A stretch of DNA of 64,000 nt, from NCBI GenBank assembly GCA_019635215.1, contig JAHBZZ010000012.1, forward strand, positions 33,466 to 97,465, read 5' to 3'. The notes beneath the pieces are model-generated. The model saw only the letters and a list, made by a program, of their open reading frames with translations. It did no database searches and was not told where the DNA came from. This stretch comes from Nitrosomonas sp. Lineage in GTDB: Bacteria; Pseudomonadota; Gammaproteobacteria; Burkholderiales; Nitrosomonadaceae. Position numbers and translations under genes: made by a program. This document shows positions 21,489 through 33,144 of this stretch, piece after piece; the first letter of the stretch is position 1, and each line of letters begins with the position of its first letter.

Positions 21489-22637
21489 ATGAAAAGAAAA
21501 AAAAACAATTTACGTCAAAAGAAAAAAAACCTAAACCGCCAATACAACACACTCATCTCACATGCATGGCAAAATGAAATCATTTTACGGCGTTGCCAAC
21601 AAATGGAACTGTGTCTGATGCAGTGTGAATCATTCGCGTCACTTACAGACGTACTTCTCAACGATGCACCAAAGAAATTCGAACTCGACCAGATCACATT
21701 AATTCTACTTGATCCAAGATACGAAATCCGGCGCCTGCTGCTCGCCAGCGAAATCGATTACCATAAAGCCTTTCCAAACCTGTTTTTCCAGTGTAAATCG
21801 CAAACGGTTACATCATTGTTTGATGCCGAAAAACTGCCCAAACTGGGGACATACCAATCCGACCTGCATGCCGATTATTTCCAGGAGTCACAGACTATCG
21901 GTAAAACAATCCAAAGCGTTGCCGCATTACCGCTCGTACAGGAACAACGTATGCTGGGATGCTTGTTGTTCGGCGATAGTGAAACGGATCGCTTCATACC
22001 CGATTCAGCGACCGATTTTTTACAGCATCTGGGGGCAGTCATATCGATCTGCATCGATATGGCTTTATTACGCGATCGCCTAAAATACAACAGCCTGAAT
22101 GATGCCTTGACCGGCATCAATAACAGACGTTTTTTTGAACAGCGTCTGCCCGAGGAAATCTCGCGCTGCAAACGTGCAGAAACACCGATAAGCTGCCTTT
22201 TCGTTGACGTTGATCACTTCAAGCATTTTAACGATACCTATGGCCATGCAACGGGCGATCTCATACTCAAGCAAGTCGCGAGCATCATCCGCAGAGAACT
22301 GCGCGCAACCGATGTTGTCGGCCGTTACGGTGGAGAAGAGTTCGTAATTCTGTTACCCAATACCAATCACAGGCAGGCGCTTGACATTGCTGAACGGATA
22401 AGAAAATGTATTCAGAAACACCGCTGTCAGTACGAAGAACACTCGCTTCAGGTCACTGTTTCAATCGGTATTGCAGACTTTCAGAAATTTGCGGATGAAA
22501 ACAAAACATTGCATGAGATTGGCCAGGCACTGGTCGCCGCTGCAGACAGCGCTTTATATAAGGCAAAACAGGCTGGCAGAAACCGCATTGCAATCAACAG
22601 CGGTTACACCTGTCAATACAGCGAAACCGCAGTCTGA
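21489..22637 (+). CDS. Diguanylate cyclase with GAF-like (DUF484) sensor domain
   Basis: A 382-residue soluble protein. The basic, Lys/Asn-rich start is followed by a short coiled coil and a GAF-like DUF484 domain (LTDVLLNDAPKKFELDQITLILLD ... LGCLLFGD). The C-terminal ~170 residues are a GGDEF domain with active-site RYGGEEF, so it should make cyclic di-GMP. An RxxD inhibitory site (RATD) lies five residues before GGEEF, so product inhibition is expected. The 3' end overlaps the convergent SGNH-hydrolase gene by 25 bp. Confidence 0.92.
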   Translation: MKRKKNNLRQKKKNLNRQYNTLISHAWQNEIILRRCQQMELCLMQCESFASLTDVLLNDAPKKFELDQITLILLDPRYEIRRLLLASEIDYHKAFPNLFFQCKSQTVTSLFDAEKLPKLGTYQSDLHADYFQESQTIGKTIQSVAALPLVQEQRMLGCLLFGDSETDRFIPDSATDFLQHLGAVISICIDMALLRDRLKYNSLNDALTGINNRRFFEQRLPEEISRCKRAETPISCLFVDVDHFKHFNDTYGHATGDLILKQVASIIRRELRATDVVGRYGGEEFVILLPNTNHRQALDIAERIRKCIQKHRCQYEEHSLQVTVSIGIADFQKFADENKTLHEIGQALVAAADSALYKAKQAGRNRIAINSGYTCQYSETAV

Positions 22638-23452
22638 TCCCTGAAAAAACCACTTGGTTGCGGCACCCGTCTGACTGTTCCAAACATTCGACACACGGCA
22701 AAACGAGGGCGCCGCTGCCAAGGTGAAAGACTACCGGTATGCTCTGTTGCCGTATAGCAATGAACCTGCCCTTCCAATTGACCAGCACTTTGACCGGCCT
22801 GTTCGAACGACTTCAGTATCTGCCGATAGAATGCGCATCGCTTCCAATATGCGATATGAATGCCATCAAAACTCATCCAGCCCGGTTCCACCTCACACAC
22901 GGTTAACTGACGGCGCTCAGCCAGATCGATTAATCCCTGATGCACCACCCGCGCACGTTCTATCACTTCAATCCTTGACAGTCTGCATGAAGGAAACAAT
23001 ACATTACGCAATAGATTAAAACGTCGTTCAGGCAGCGACTCAATTGAAGCAATCGGTATATTCGTCATCACGATACGCGCACAATGACGCTGCAATTGCG
23101 CTACACACCAGGATACCCAATTCAGGATTTCCGCCGGTGCAACCTCATAAGGAATGTCATTGCCGATATCGGTTAAAAAGGCATACATAACTGAAGTTAC
23201 ACCGGCCTCAGCAGAATGCAACTGTCGCCACAATCCACTTTGCACGATACCGGGTAACTGGCGCATCAATACCTGATTGCTCAGCCCATACGATCGTCCG
23301 TGCCCGGCGGCAACCAGAACCTCACTCGGGGCACCGCAGTATTGCTGCATGAATTGAATAATCAAGCGCAGTGACAGTGTCAGATTACTGGCGCCCAACA
23401 GGACGAGACGGTTTTCTGGATTCAAAGTATTCAAATTTAGCCGGCTGATCAA
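22613..23452 (-). CDS. SGNH/GDSL-like hydrolase
   Basis: The 279-residue protein has the four SGNH blocks: VLLGASNLTLS (Ser), AAGHGRSYGL (Gly), LTDIGNDIPYEV (Asn) and SFDGIHIAYW (Asp-x-x-His). Such enzymes are esterases, lipases or carbohydrate deacetylases; the substrate cannot be told from sequence. No signal peptide is visible, so a cytoplasmic location is likely. The first start in frame is TTG at 23452, preceded by AGGT. The gene lies just downstream of dnaB on the same strand with a 35-bp gap. Confidence 0.75.
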   Translation of the reverse strand: MISRLNLNTLNPENRLVLLGASNLTLSLRLIIQFMQQYCGAPSEVLVAAGHGRSYGLSNQVLMRQLPGIVQSGLWRQLHSAEAGVTSVMYAFLTDIGNDIPYEVAPAEILNWVSWCVAQLQRHCARIVMTNIPIASIESLPERRFNLLRNVLFPSCRLSRIEVIERARVVHQGLIDLAERRQLTVCEVEPGWMSFDGIHIAYWKRCAFYRQILKSFEQAGQSAGQLEGQVHCYTATEHTGSLSPWQRRPRFAVCRMFGTVRRVPQPSGFFRDQTAVSLY

Positions 23453-23487
23453 TTACCTGTTACATCAGCATATGACGGCCTACGAAC

Positions 23488-24876
23488 TCAGTAATATTCC
23501 GTTTTCGCATGACTTTCGAAGCGTGTATATTCACCCAGGAATGTCAAATTGACTTTACCGATCGGTCCATTACGCTGTTTGCCGATAATAATTTCAGCGA
23601 TCCCCTTATCCTGGGTTTCCGGATTGTAAACTTCGTCACGATAAATAAACAAAATGACATCGGCATCCTGTTCAATTGCACCGGATTCACGCAAATCGGA
23701 CATCACCGGGCGCTTGTTGGGACGTTGTTCAAGGCTGCGATTCAGCTGCGACAATGCAATAACCGGCACTTTCAGTTCTTTGGCCAGACTTTTCAATGCA
23801 CGAGAAATTTCTGAAATTTCCGTCGCTCTATTCTCTCCCGGACTGCTCGAAGACATCAGTTGCAGATAATCAATAACGATCAAACCCAATCCATCATACT
23901 GGCGATAGAGCCGTCTGGCCCTTGCACGTACTTCAAGCGCATTGAGCGCCGCACTTTCATCGATATAAATTGGCGAATCATTCAATTTACCCAGTGCATG
24001 CGTCAGTTTCGGCCAGTCATCATCGTCAAGGCGGCCGGTGCGCACTTTATGCTGATCCAGCCGCCCGACTGATCCCAACATCCGCATGGCCAGCTGCGCC
24101 CCCCCCATTTCCATGCTGAAGACCGCAACGGGTTTTTTCAGTTCAAGCGCAACATGTTCGGCGATATTCAGGGAAAATGCCGTTTTGCCCATCGACGGTC
24201 TCCCGGCGACAATAATCAGATCGCCCGGCTGAAAACCGGAAGTTTTTTGATCAAGATCGTGGAACCCGGATGCAATACCGGTCACTTCACTAGGATTGTC
24301 CCGGCTGTAGAGTAATTCGATCCGCTCGACGACTTCTTTTAACAAGGGTTGAATATCCACAAATCCCTGCTTGCCGCGCGCACCTTCTTCCGCGATTTCA
24401 AAAACCCTGGATTCCGCTTCATCAAGCAACTCGGCTGCTGAACGACCCGCCGGGCTGTAGGCCGATTCTGTGATCTGCACACCGATTTGTGCCAGATTAC
24501 GCATAATCGAACGCTCACGGACGATTTCAGCATAGCGTTTGATATTGGCCGCAGAAGGTGTGTTTTGCACAATGCTACCGATATAGGCCAACCCGCCGAC
24601 CGTCTGTAATTCCGCTGATAATTCCAGCGATTCGGCAACCGTCACAACATCGGCAGGTTTATTGTGCTCGATTAACTTACAGATATGACGGTAGATCAAT
24701 CGATGATCATGGCGGTAAAAATCATCATCGGTGATAACATCAGCAATCTTATCCCAGGCTTGATTGTCCAGCATCAGCCCGCCAAGTACGGATTGCTCTG
24801 TTTCTATGGAATGCGGTGGTGTTTTTAACGGCTCCAGCATTTCGCCTGCACCGATACTAAGCATGGATTGAGTCAT
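23488..24876 (-). CDS. dnaB: Replicative DNA helicase DnaB
   Basis: A 462-residue hexameric helicase of the replication fork. The N-terminal primase-binding domain starts at HSIETEQSVLGGLMLD, and the RecA-like motor carries Walker A (AGRPSMGKTAFSLN), IVIDYLQLMSS as Walker B, and SQLNRSLEQRPNKRPVMSDLRESGAIEQDADVILF. Length is normal and no intein is present. It follows the ribosomal rpsF-rplI operon, a common order in betaproteobacteria, but a rho-independent terminator separates the two. Confidence 0.97.
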   Translation of the reverse strand: MTQSMLSIGAGEMLEPLKTPPHSIETEQSVLGGLMLDNQAWDKIADVITDDDFYRHDHRLIYRHICKLIEHNKPADVVTVAESLELSAELQTVGGLAYIGSIVQNTPSAANIKRYAEIVRERSIMRNLAQIGVQITESAYSPAGRSAAELLDEAESRVFEIAEEGARGKQGFVDIQPLLKEVVERIELLYSRDNPSEVTGIASGFHDLDQKTSGFQPGDLIIVAGRPSMGKTAFSLNIAEHVALELKKPVAVFSMEMGGAQLAMRMLGSVGRLDQHKVRTGRLDDDDWPKLTHALGKLNDSPIYIDESAALNALEVRARARRLYRQYDGLGLIVIDYLQLMSSSSPGENRATEISEISRALKSLAKELKVPVIALSQLNRSLEQRPNKRPVMSDLRESGAIEQDADVILFIYRDEVYNPETQDKGIAEIIIGKQRNGPIGKVNLTFLGEYTRFESHAKTEYY

Positions 24877-24935
24877 TGACGTTCAACTGGAGCAGTTTTT
24901 ACAGATGTTTTATTCTAGCATTTACCCATGCTGAA

Positions 24936-24964
24936 AAATAAAAAAGGACTCGTATGAGTCCCTT
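24936..24964 (-). terminator. Rho-independent terminator after rplI
   Basis: Read on the minus strand, GGGACTCATACGAGTCC forms a hairpin followed directly by TTTTTT and further T-rich sequence. It lies 21 bp after the rplI stop and ends the rpsF-priB-rpsR-rplI operon before dnaB. Confidence 0.9.
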
Positions 24965-24984
24965 TCCGAGGTTACGCGAGATCC

Positions 24985-25446
24985 TCAGAGCGCTGCGTCA
25001 CCCAGTACTGAAACTGTAATCTGCGCTGAGACATCGCTATATAATGCGACCCTGATCGGATAATCGCCAACTTGTTTGAGTTGACCTTGCGGCATGCGTA
25101 TCATCGTTTTTTCAATGTCAAATCCCTGTGCTTTCAAAGCTTCAGCTATATTTGTGTTGGTAACAGAACCAAAAAGTTTGCCATCACTACTGGTTTTCTG
25201 CGTGATTTGCAGCATCAGGCCTTCAAGTCTACCCGCAATAGCCTGTGCCGCCGCTAACGTGTCAGATTGTTTTTGCTCAAGTTCAGCACGGCGCTTCTCA
25301 AATTCGGCAATAGCCGTTTCAGTTGCACGCTGCGCCTTACCTTGTGGAATCAAATAGTTCCTTGCGTAACCGCTTTTTACGTTGACAACTTCTCCCAATC
25401 GCCCCAGTTTGGAGATTGTTTCCAATAATATGATCTGCATATCCAA
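24985..25446 (-). CDS. rplI: 50S ribosomal protein L9
   Basis: A 153-residue ribosomal protein. The N-terminal rRNA-binding domain [36 protein letters not shown] is typical, followed by the long connecting helix rich in Glu/Lys/Ala and the C-terminal domain ([17 protein letters not shown]). Last gene of the rpsF operon, starting five bases after rpsR ends. A further ATG lies two codons into the annotated frame (MDMQI), so the start may be at 25440. Confidence 0.96.
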   Translation of the reverse strand: MDMQIILLETISKLGRLGEVVNVKSGYARNYLIPQGKAQRATETAIAEFEKRRAELEQKQSDTLAAAQAIAGRLEGLMLQITQKTSSDGKLFGSVTNTNIAEALKAQGFDIEKTMIRMPQGQLKQVGDYPIRVALYSDVSAQITVSVLGDAAL

Positions 25447-25451
25447 GCTCC

Positions 25452-25733
25452 TCAGTGACGGTCAGTGTACGGCAATAACGCTAAAAAGCGTGCACGCTCA
25501 ATCGCAGTACCGAGTTGCCGCTGATAAAATGCGCGCGTTCCGGTAATACGCGCCGGGATAATTTTACCGTTTTCGTTGATAAAGTCTTTCAGAACCTCAA
25601 TGTCTTTATAATCAATGGTTTTTACACCTTCAACTGTAAAGCGGCAAAATTTCTTGCGCTTGAACAGCGGTCGGTTTGCTTTTCTTTCTTTTTCTTTATC
25701 TTTTCCATCTTTACGTTTAAAAAAACGTGTCAT
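25452..25733 (-). CDS. rpsR: 30S ribosomal protein S18
   Basis: A 93-residue S18 with a longer than usual basic N-terminus ([21 protein letters not shown]) before the conserved [23 protein letters not shown] and [28 protein letters not shown]18 binds S6 on the small-subunit platform; their genes are in the same operon with priB between. Confidence 0.97.
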   Translation of the reverse strand: MTRFFKRKDGKDKEKERKANRPLFKRKKFCRFTVEGVKTIDYKDIEVLKDFINENGKIIPARITGTRAFYQRQLGTAIERARFLALLPYTDRH

Positions 25734-25754
25734 AATTTTTTCCTGTTTTTTCGA

Positions 25755-26051
25755 TTAAATTTGAATGATTTGACTGATATGCAGCACCAGTTGTGGATTA
25801 GTCTGACTTTTACGGCTAAGAAATCCGGTAATCCTGATGTTATCACCAATGCTCAAACCGGCCATTGCTGTCGCAGTCTCGCCGAATGCCACTACCGATA
25901 ATTCACAATATACCTGACGCTGTATCTTGGCTTCTTGCTGGTTTGAATAGTGCTTTACAACACCGTCAATCACCGGTATTCCCGCCGGGGTATAACGCAG
26001 TACATTCAAGCGAACAATTTCACCGCTGATAACTGTCCGATTGCACTCCAC
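25755..26051 (-). CDS. priB: Primosomal replication protein N (PriB)
   Basis: A 98-residue OB-fold single-stranded-DNA-binding protein of the replication-restart primosome. The sequence (GEIVRLNVLRYTPAGIPVIDGVVKH..., CELSVVAFGETA, ITGFLSRKS..LVLHISQI) matches PriB. Its place between rpsF and rpsR is conserved in beta- and gammaproteobacteria and supports the call. Confidence 0.94.
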   Translation of the reverse strand: MECNRTVISGEIVRLNVLRYTPAGIPVIDGVVKHYSNQQEAKIQRQVYCELSVVAFGETATAMAGLSIGDNIRITGFLSRKSQTNPQLVLHISQIIQI

Positions 26052-26060
26052 TTAGTTTTT

Positions 26061-26522
26061 TCAAGTTGCGGTATTAGCCGCTTCCTTAGTTTCTGCCTCT
26101 TCAGTCACCGCGCCCGAGGATTCACCGCTTGCAGCCTGCTGCGTACCTTCATCATCCGTTTCTCCTGTATCACCGGATACATCGACCGCAGCATCGGCTT
26201 TCTCTTTTTGCTGCAGCATCGACGAGGGCTCCGTCACAGGACCGTCCATTCTTACGATGAGATGACGCAAAATCGCATCACTAAATTTAAAAGCATATTC
26301 AAGATCATTCAGTGCTTCCTGGTTACATTCGATATTCATCAAGACATAATGCGCTTTATGCACTTTCTGAATCAGATAAGCCAGCTGGCGCCTTCCCCAA
26401 TCCTCAACTCTGTGGATCTTGCCATCCTTGGCTGTCACAATTCCGCGATAACGTTCTATCATCGCAGGCACTTGCTCACTTTGATCCGGGTGAACGATAA
26501 ATACGATTTCGTAATGTCGCAT
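26061..26522 (-). CDS. rpsF: 30S ribosomal protein S6
   Basis: First gene of the operon. [25 protein letters not shown] is the standard S6 start, followed by [27 protein letters not shown]. After the folded domain (~100 residues) comes a ~50-residue acidic, Ala/Glu/Thr-rich tail ([24 protein letters not shown]), longer than E. coli S6; acidic tails in E. coli S6 are extended further by RimK. GAGAG precedes the ATG. The leader could carry an S6:S18 binding hairpin, but none was firmly recognised. Confidence 0.96.
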   Translation of the reverse strand: MRHYEIVFIVHPDQSEQVPAMIERYRGIVTAKDGKIHRVEDWGRRQLAYLIQKVHKAHYVLMNIECNQEALNDLEYAFKFSDAILRHLIVRMDGPVTEPSSMLQQKEKADAAVDVSGDTGETDDEGTQQAASGESSGAVTEEAETKEAANTAT

Positions 26523-26848
26523 AGTTACTCTCTGCCTTTTCCTTTCGGGTTACAGTCTTCCACAAGCTCATGGTAAGACAAGGGTTAAAAACCGGTTATT
26601 TTACTGAATCACAACAATAACATCAAATAAACTTGATTTCGCAGACATATTTCTGCTGAGAAACGCTCTATCAGAAATCAGAAGAAAAGAGTGATAAAGT
26701 TTGCCCAAAATATCGAATCAACACCATCGCTACAGAATGAACTGGTAAAATCAATTCATGCTTAAAATAACAAAAATCCAACTATCCCGTTTTATCACGT
26801 TATAGATTCAGCGATAAATAATATACAGATAATACACAGCCGCACACT
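26523..26848. promoter_or_regulatory. Divergent promoter gap between rpsF and trpG
   Basis: This 326-bp AT-rich gap separates the ribosomal operon (minus) from trpGDC (plus), so it must hold both promoters. No Trp-codon leader peptide with attenuator hairpins was seen before trpG, and no terminator, RNA gene or further reading frame. Exact promoter hexamers could not be assigned with confidence. Confidence 0.4.
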
Positions 26849-27421
26849 ATGTTACTCATGATCGATAATTACGACTCTTTCACCTACAATCTCGTGCAAT
26901 ATTTAGGCGAACTTGGGGAAGACGTCGTCGTATACCGTAACGACGAAATCACGCTGGAGGCAATTACACAACTGACGCCTGAGCGGATTGTCATTTCTCC
27001 GGGCCCCTGTACACCGAATGAAGCAGGCATATCCCTGTCAGTCATCAAGCAATTTAGTGAAAAAATACCTGTCCTCGGCGTTTGCCTGGGACATCAAAGC
27101 ATAGGACAGGCATTCGGCGGCAAAATCATACATGCCAAACAATTGATGCACGGCAAAACATCGCCGATCTTCCATCATGATCAGGGCGTTTTCCGCGGCC
27201 TGCCCAATCCCTTCATTGCTACACGTTATCATTCACTGGTCATAGAACGCGCCACACTGCCGGATTGCCTGGAAATAACCGCCTGGACAGAGGACGATGA
27301 GATCATGGGTATCCGGCATAAGACGCTGAATATCGAAGGCATACAGTTTCATCCCGAATCGATCCTCAGCGAGCATGGTCACGATATGCTGAGAAACTTT
27401 TTAAATCAAATGCCACACTGA
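26849..27421 (+). CDS. trpG: Anthranilate/aminodeoxychorismate synthase glutaminase subunit
   Basis: A 190-residue class I glutamine amidotransferase that supplies ammonia to anthranilate synthase. The nucleophile is in [16 protein letters not shown] and the His/Glu pair in [16 protein letters not shown]. It is first of trpG-trpD-trpC, with 10 bp to trpD. In many betaproteobacteria this subunit is shared with p-aminobenzoate synthesis (pabA); trpE is not in the window. Confidence 0.95.
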   Translation: MLLMIDNYDSFTYNLVQYLGELGEDVVVYRNDEITLEAITQLTPERIVISPGPCTPNEAGISLSVIKQFSEKIPVLGVCLGHQSIGQAFGGKIIHAKQLMHGKTSPIFHHDQGVFRGLPNPFIATRYHSLVIERATLPDCLEITAWTEDDEIMGIRHKTLNIEGIQFHPESILSEHGHDMLRNFLNQMPH

Positions 27422-27431
27422 CCCGGAAGTT

Positions 27432-28472
27432 ATGAAACCACAAGAAGCTTTAAACCGAATCATCGATCATCAGGAAATTCAGCATGATGACATGCTGTCA
27501 CTGATGCGCCAGATCATGCAAGGCGAGGTTTCGCCGATTCTGATTTCCGCAATTATCGCCGGTCTGCGTGTGAAAAAAGAGACTATTGGCGAAATTACCG
27601 CAGCCGCCAAAGTCATGCGCGAATTTGCCACACCGGTCAACATAACCGATCACCATCATTTAGTCGATACTTGCGGTACTGGCGGCGATGCGGCGCACAC
27701 CTTCAACATTTCCACAGCGGCTGCCTTCGTCAGCGCCGCCGCAGGCGTCCGGGTAGCCAAACATGGCGGACGTTCCGTTTCCAGCAAATCGGGTAGCGCC
27801 GATGTGCTCGAAGCGCTGAACGTTAACCTGAATCAAGCCCCCGATCAGGTGGCCGACAGCATCAATAAAATCAGTGTCGGTTTTATGTTCGCACCCAATT
27901 ACCACAGCGCCATGAAGTATGCCGCACCGGTGCGCCGTGAACTCGGCATCAAAACCATTTTTAATATCCTGGGGCCGCTGACCAATCCCGCCGGTGCCAG
28001 AAAACAGGTACTCGGCGTGTTTGATGCCAGGCTGGTTTCGATTCTGGCGCATGTGCTGCAACAGCTTGGCAGCGAACATGTCCTGGTTGTCAATGGCATG
28101 GACGGTCTCGATGAAATTACCATCAGCGGCGAAACCCGTATTGGCGAACTCAAGCAAAACACCGTTACCGAATATACCATCCGCCCCGAGGATTTCGGAC
28201 TGCAATCCGCACCGATCACATCAATACAGGTCAGTGACAGCGATCAGGCTAGGGCGATGCTGATTTCCGTGTTGGAAAATAAAAAAGGCCCGGCACGTGA
28301 CATCGTATTGCTGAATGCCGGTGCGGCAGTGTATGTATCCGGAATTACCGATACACTTGCCCAAGGCATACTGGCCGCGCAGCGCGCCATTGAAAGCGGC
28401 GCGGCATTGCAGAAACTGCATGAACTGGTTGCATTTTCCAATCAAAGCAATGCAAACCCAACAACCGTATAG
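27432..28472 (+). CDS. trpD: Anthranilate phosphoribosyltransferase
   Basis: TrpD joins anthranilate with PRPP in tryptophan synthesis. The 346-residue protein shows [17 protein letters not shown] (PRPP-binding loop), [20 protein letters not shown] and [13 protein letters not shown]. Length is normal. It lies between trpG and trpC with short gaps, consistent with one operon. Confidence 0.97.
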   Translation: MKPQEALNRIIDHQEIQHDDMLSLMRQIMQGEVSPILISAIIAGLRVKKETIGEITAAAKVMREFATPVNITDHHHLVDTCGTGGDAAHTFNISTAAAFVSAAAGVRVAKHGGRSVSSKSGSADVLEALNVNLNQAPDQVADSINKISVGFMFAPNYHSAMKYAAPVRRELGIKTIFNILGPLTNPAGARKQVLGVFDARLVSILAHVLQQLGSEHVLVVNGMDGLDEITISGETRIGELKQNTVTEYTIRPEDFGLQSAPITSIQVSDSDQARAMLISVLENKKGPARDIVLLNAGAAVYVSGITDTLAQGILAAQRAIESGAALQKLHELVAFSNQSNANPTTV

Positions 28473-28480
28473 TTCGTAAA

Positions 28481-29350
28481 ATGTCAGACATACTCACAAA
28501 AATACTGGCCACCAAGGTACAGGAAATCGCTGCGGCCAAAGCGCAAACGCCATTCCCCGAAATGCTCGCCAGAGCAACATCCGCGCCGCCCGCGCGTAAT
28601 TTCACTGCAGCCATTCAAAATAAAATAACCGCTGGGCAATCCGCCGTGATTGCCGAAATCAAACAGGCCAGCCCGAGCAAAGGCATATTGCGTGGCCCAA
28701 AATCGGCGCATGCGCCGCATTTGAGTTTCAATCCAAGCGAAATCGCAGCAACCTATGAGCAACATGGTGCAGCCTGTCTGTCCGTACTGACAGACCGGCA
28801 GTATTTCATGGGCAGCGCCGAATACCTGCAACAGGCCCGTGCCGCCTGCCAATTGCCGGTATTACGTAAAGATTTTATACTCGAGGAATACCAGATTGCC
28901 GAAGCACGTGCCATGGGCGCGGACTGTATACTGCTCATCGTCGCAGCATTCACCATGAATCACGATTTCGGCGCCGATCATCTGGAAAACTTTGAACATG
29001 ATCCGCTCAAACAAATGCGTAAACTTGAAACACTAGCGCGTGAACTCGGCATGGCAGTCCTCGTCGAAGTCCATGATGCCGAAGAACTGTCGCTCGCACT
29101 GCAACTCGAAACACCGCTGATCGGCATCAACAACCGCAACCTGCGCACGTTTGAAACCCGCTTGGATACCACCTTGCAATTACTGGAACAGATACCCGAT
29201 AACCGCGTCATTGTTACCGAAAGTGGCATTCACACACCGGAAGATGTTGTGCTGATGCGCCAGAATCACGTTAACGCATTTCTGGTCGGCGAAGCATTTA
29301 TGCGCGCGGATGACCCGGGTGTTGAGCTGGCCCGGTTATTTGCGGGCTAG
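28481..29350 (+). CDS. trpC: Indole-3-glycerol-phosphate synthase
   Basis: A 289-residue TIM-barrel enzyme for the ring-closing step to indole glycerol phosphate. Visible motifs are [13 protein letters not shown] (catalytic Glu and Lys), [33 protein letters not shown] and [10 protein letters not shown]. It is slightly longer than usual through an insertion after [12 protein letters not shown]. It overlaps the convergent metH end by four bases. Confidence 0.97.
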   Translation: MSDILTKILATKVQEIAAAKAQTPFPEMLARATSAPPARNFTAAIQNKITAGQSAVIAEIKQASPSKGILRGPKSAHAPHLSFNPSEIAATYEQHGAACLSVLTDRQYFMGSAEYLQQARAACQLPVLRKDFILEEYQIAEARAMGADCILLIVAAFTMNHDFGADHLENFEHDPLKQMRKLETLARELGMAVLVEVHDAEELSLALQLETPLIGINNRNLRTFETRLDTTLQLLEQIPDNRVIVTESGIHTPEDVVLMRQNHVNAFLVGEAFMRADDPGVELARLFAG

Positions 29351-32300
29351 CGCTCATACGCCAGCACAGGCGCCAGCCACCGTTCCGCCATTTCCACTGT
29401 CCAGTCTTTACGCTGCGCATAATCTTCTACCTGATCCTTACCGATTTTACCGACGGCAAAGAATGTCGACTCCGGATGGGAAAAGTAAAAGCCTGACACT
29501 GCAGCGGTCGGTACCATGGCAAATGATTCGGTGATAATAATACCCGCTTTCTCAGGCGCGCCGAGCAATTTGAACAACGGCCCCTTTTCCGTGTGATCGG
29601 GGCATGCCGGGTAACCCGGCGCAGGGCGGATACCGCTGTATTCTTCGTTAATCAATTGTTCGTTATCGAGTGTTTCATCTTTGGCATAACCCCAGAATTC
29701 ACGCCGCACACGCATGTGCATATGCTCGGCAAATGCTTCCGCAAGGCGGTCTGCCAGCGCTTTAAGCACGATCGCGCTGTAATCATCATTGGCTTCCTCG
29801 AAGGCCTTAATACGCTCATCAATGCCAAAACCCGCACCCACGGCAAACAGGCCGATGTAATCCCGGATTCCGGTATCTTTAGGTGCGATAAAATCAGACA
29901 GGCACCGGTTTGGTTTTCCAGTGGGTTTTTGCGTTTGCTGGCGCAGACCGTGCCAGACCATGGCCACTTTCGTCCGGCTTTCATCGGTGTAGATTTCGAT
30001 ATCATCGCCAACCGCGTTGGCCGGAAACAAGCCGATGACCGCATTGGCCGCAAGCCATTTCTGTTCGACAATTTTCTTCAGCATCGCTTGCGCATCACGA
30101 AACAGATTGCGTGCGGTTTCACCAACGACTTCATCATCAAGGATAGCCGGATAGCGACCCGCCAGTTCCCAGGCTTGGAAAAATGGCGTCCAGTCGATAA
30201 ACGGAACAATTTTTTCCAATGGATAATTATTCAAGGTGCGTATCCCAATCAGCTCGGGCTGCGGCGCTTGATAATTTGACCAATCAGGCCTGAACGCATT
30301 GGCACGTGCCTGTTCAATCGTCAAGAGTTGCGACGGACCTTTCTTGTTCTTGTGCTGTGTACGCACTTTCTCATATTCATCCCTGATACCCTGAATATAA
30401 TTGGTCCTCAAATCTTCTGACAGCAGACTGCTGCATACGCCGACAGCGCGGCTTGCATCCGGTACCCATACCGTCGCCCCTTCATAATGCGGCGCAATCT
30501 TGACGGCGGTATGCACACGGGACGTAGTCGCACCGCCGATCAACAGCGGAATGACGAAACCTTCACGCTGCATTTCCTTGGCGACATGCGTCATTTCTTC
30601 AAGCGAAGGGGTGATCAATCCGGACAATCCAATAATATCGGCGTTCTCTTTCCGCGCCATGTCCAGGATTTGCGTGCTCGGCACCATTACCCCCATATTG
30701 ATAACTTCATAATTGTTGCATTGCAATACCACGGCGACAATATTTTTCCCGATGTCATGCACATCGCCTTTTACGGTTGCGACAACAATCTTACCCTTGG
30801 GGCGCGAATCGCCGAGCAGCTTCTTTTCCGCTTCGATAAACGGTAACAAATGCGCAACCGCCTGTTTCATCACGCGCGCCGATTTGACAACCTGCGGTAA
30901 AAACATTTTACCTGCGCCAAACAGGTCGCCAACCACCCCCATACCTTCCATCAGCGGACCTTCAATCACTTGGATCGGCCGGCCGCCCCTGGCATCAATC
31001 TCTTTGCGCGCTTCTTCGGTATCTTCAACGATATAGGTGGAGATACCCTTGACCAGTGCGTGCGTCAGCCGCTCCTGCAGCGGCAGCTCGCGCCAGCTTA
31101 AGTCTTCAATTTGCTCCTTTTTCCTGCCCTTGAAGTTTTCAGCAAAATCGACCAGCCGCTCAGTCGCATCTTCGCGGCGGTTGAACAATACATCCTCGAT
31201 ATGCTCCAGCAGCTCCGCCGAGATATCCGAATAAACGCCCAATTGTCCGGCATTGACGATACCCATGGTCATACCGGCCTTAACCGCATGATAGAGAAAA
31301 ATGGTATGGATCGCTTCCCGGATCGGCTCATTGCCACGGAACGAAAATGAAATATTGGAAACACCACCGCTGATCTTGGCATACGGCAGCGTTTTTTTAA
31401 TTTCCTGCGTAGCTTCGATAAATGCTACACCATAATTGTTATGTTCTTCGATGCCGGTGGCAATGGCGAAGATGTTCGGATCAAAAATAATATCTTCCGG
31501 AGGAAAACCGACTTTATCCACCAGCACGCGATAACTACGCGTACAAATTTCAACCTTGCGCGCCAGCGTATCCGCCTGGCCGTCTTCATCGAAGGCCATG
31601 ACGATAACCGCCGCGCCATACCGCCTTGCCAGCTTGGCATGCTGAATGAATTCCGCCTCACCTTCCTTCATGCTGATCGAATTGATAATCGATTTGCCCT
31701 GGACACACTTAAGGCCAGCCTCGATCACTGTCCATTTACTGGAATCGAGCATGATCGGCACACGGCAGATATCCGGTTCTGCAGCGATCAGATTCAGGAA
31801 TGTCACCATCGCCTTCTGCGAATCCAGCATGGCTTCATCCATATTGATATCGATAATCTGCGCGCCGTTTTCAACCTGGCTGCGCGCCACATCGAGCGCC
31901 TCGGCATACTGATCGTTCAGAATCAGGCGCGCAAACGCACGGGAACCGGTCACATTGGTACGTTCTCCGACATTCACAAATAAGGAATGGTCATCAATAC
32001 TTAAAGGCTCCAGACCGGATAATCTGAGCTTCTTGGGTATTTCCGGAATTTTCCGCGGCGGCAACGCGGATACCGCCTCGGCAATGGCTTTGATATGCGC
32101 CGGTGTGGTGCCGCAGCATCCACCGACAATATTCACAAAACCAGATTGGGCAAAATCCTTGAGTTGCTTCGCCGTGTATTCAGGGGTCTCATCATAGCCG
32201 GTTTCCGACAATGGATTAGGCAATCCGGCGTTGGGGTGCACGCTGACATACACATCGGCCACGCCGGACAATTCCTCGATATAAGGACGCATCAATTCAG

Positions 32301-33060
32301 CGCCCAAAGCGCAATTGATTCCTACGGACAAAGGGCGCGCATGCCGCACCGAATTCCAGAATGCCTCGGGCGTCTGTCCGGAAAGCGTGCGCCCGGAAGC
32401 ATCGGTAATCGTTACCGAAATCATGATCGGCAAACGGATATTGTTCACTTCAAAAAATTGATCGATGGCGAATAAAGCGGCCTTGCAATTCAGCGAATCA
32501 AATATGGTTTCCACCAGCAGAATATCAGCACCGCCATCCACAAGGCCGCGTATCGCTTCGCTGTAATCGATAACCAGCTGGTCAAAGGTAATATTGCGAA
32601 AACCGGGATCGTTGACATCCGGCGAAATCGAAGCTGTTTTTGTTGTCGGACCGATGACACCGGCTACAAAGCGGGGTTTATCCGGTGTTCTTGCTTCCAT
32701 GGCTTGCGCCGCTTCGCAGGCTAGTTTTGCGGCTGACACGTTCAATTCATAGACGACATCCTGCATGTGATAATCCGCCATTGAAGCCGCACTGGAATTA
32801 AACGTATTGGTTTCAATGATATCTGCACCGGCTTCGAGATAACCGTCATGAATCGAACGAATGATGTCCGGTCGTGTCAGCGTCAATAAATCGTTGTTGC
32901 CTTTCAGATCGTGCGGAAAATCCGCAAACCGGTTACCCCGGAAATCAGCTTCCTGCAGCTTGAAGGTCTGGATCATCGTACCCATTGCGCCATCCAGAAT
33001 CATAATCCGGTCGGCAATCAGATTTTCCAACAGGTTTGTGCGAAGATTTTTTTTATTCAT
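29347..33060 (-). CDS. metH: Cobalamin-dependent methionine synthase
   Basis: A full-length 1237-residue MetH that transfers methyl from methyltetrahydrofolate to homocysteine. Domains in order: homocysteine-binding barrel ([11 protein letters not shown], zinc cysteines in [12 protein letters not shown]), pterin-binding domain ([14 protein letters not shown]), cobalamin-binding modules ([10 protein letters not shown] with the B12-coordinating His, GLSGLITPS) and the reactivation domain ([18 protein letters not shown]-binding). No B12 riboswitch was seen upstream, where only ~85 bp separate it from the next gene. Confidence 0.98.
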   Translation of the reverse strand: MNKKNLRTNLLENLIADRIMILDGAMGTMIQTFKLQEADFRGNRFADFPHDLKGNNDLLTLTRPDIIRSIHDGYLEAGADIIETNTFNSSAASMADYHMQDVVYELNVSAAKLACEAAQAMEARTPDKPRFVAGVIGPTTKTASISPDVNDPGFRNITFDQLVIDYSEAIRGLVDGGADILLVETIFDSLNCKAALFAIDQFFEVNNIRLPIMISVTITDASGRTLSGQTPEAFWNSVRHARPLSVGINCALGAELMRPYIEELSGVADVYVSVHPNAGLPNPLSETGYDETPEYTAKQLKDFAQSGFVNIVGGCCGTTPAHIKAIAEAVSALPPRKIPEIPKKLRLSGLEPLSIDDHSLFVNVGERTNVTGSRAFARLILNDQYAEALDVARSQVENGAQIIDINMDEAMLDSQKAMVTFLNLIAAEPDICRVPIMLDSSKWTVIEAGLKCVQGKSIINSISMKEGEAEFIQHAKLARRYGAAVIVMAFDEDGQADTLARKVEICTRSYRVLVDKVGFPPEDIIFDPNIFAIATGIEEHNNYGVAFIEATQEIKKTLPYAKISGGVSNISFSFRGNEPIREAIHTIFLYHAVKAGMTMGIVNAGQLGVYSDISAELLEHIEDVLFNRREDATERLVDFAENFKGRKKEQIEDLSWRELPLQERLTHALVKGISTYIVEDTEEARKEIDARGGRPIQVIEGPLMEGMGVVGDLFGAGKMFLPQVVKSARVMKQAVAHLLPFIEAEKKLLGDSRPKGKIVVATVKGDVHDIGKNIVAVVLQCNNYEVINMGVMVPSTQILDMARKENADIIGLSGLITPSLEEMTHVAKEMQREGFVIPLLIGGATTSRVHTAVKIAPHYEGATVWVPDASRAVGVCSSLLSEDLRTNYIQGIRDEYEKVRTQHKNKKGPSQLLTIEQARANAFRPDWSNYQAPQPELIGIRTLNNYPLEKIVPFIDWTPFFQAWELAGRYPAILDDEVVGETARNLFRDAQAMLKKIVEQKWLAANAVIGLFPANAVGDDIEIYTDESRTKVAMVWHGLRQQTQKPTGKPNRCLSDFIAPKDTGIRDYIGLFAVGAGFGIDERIKAFEEANDDYSAIVLKALADRLAEAFAEHMHMRVRREFWGYAKDETLDNEQLINEEYSGIRPAPGYPACPDHTEKGPLFKLLGAPEKAGIIITESFAMVPTAAVSGFYFSHPESTFFAVGKIGKDQVEDYAQRKDWTVEMAERWLAPVLAYER

Positions 33061-33144
33061 TGAGCTAACTGCTATTTAAATTAAAGCGGTTTATTATACA
33101 TACCCTACCGAGCCGATCACGCCGGAACGGCCATGAATGCATGA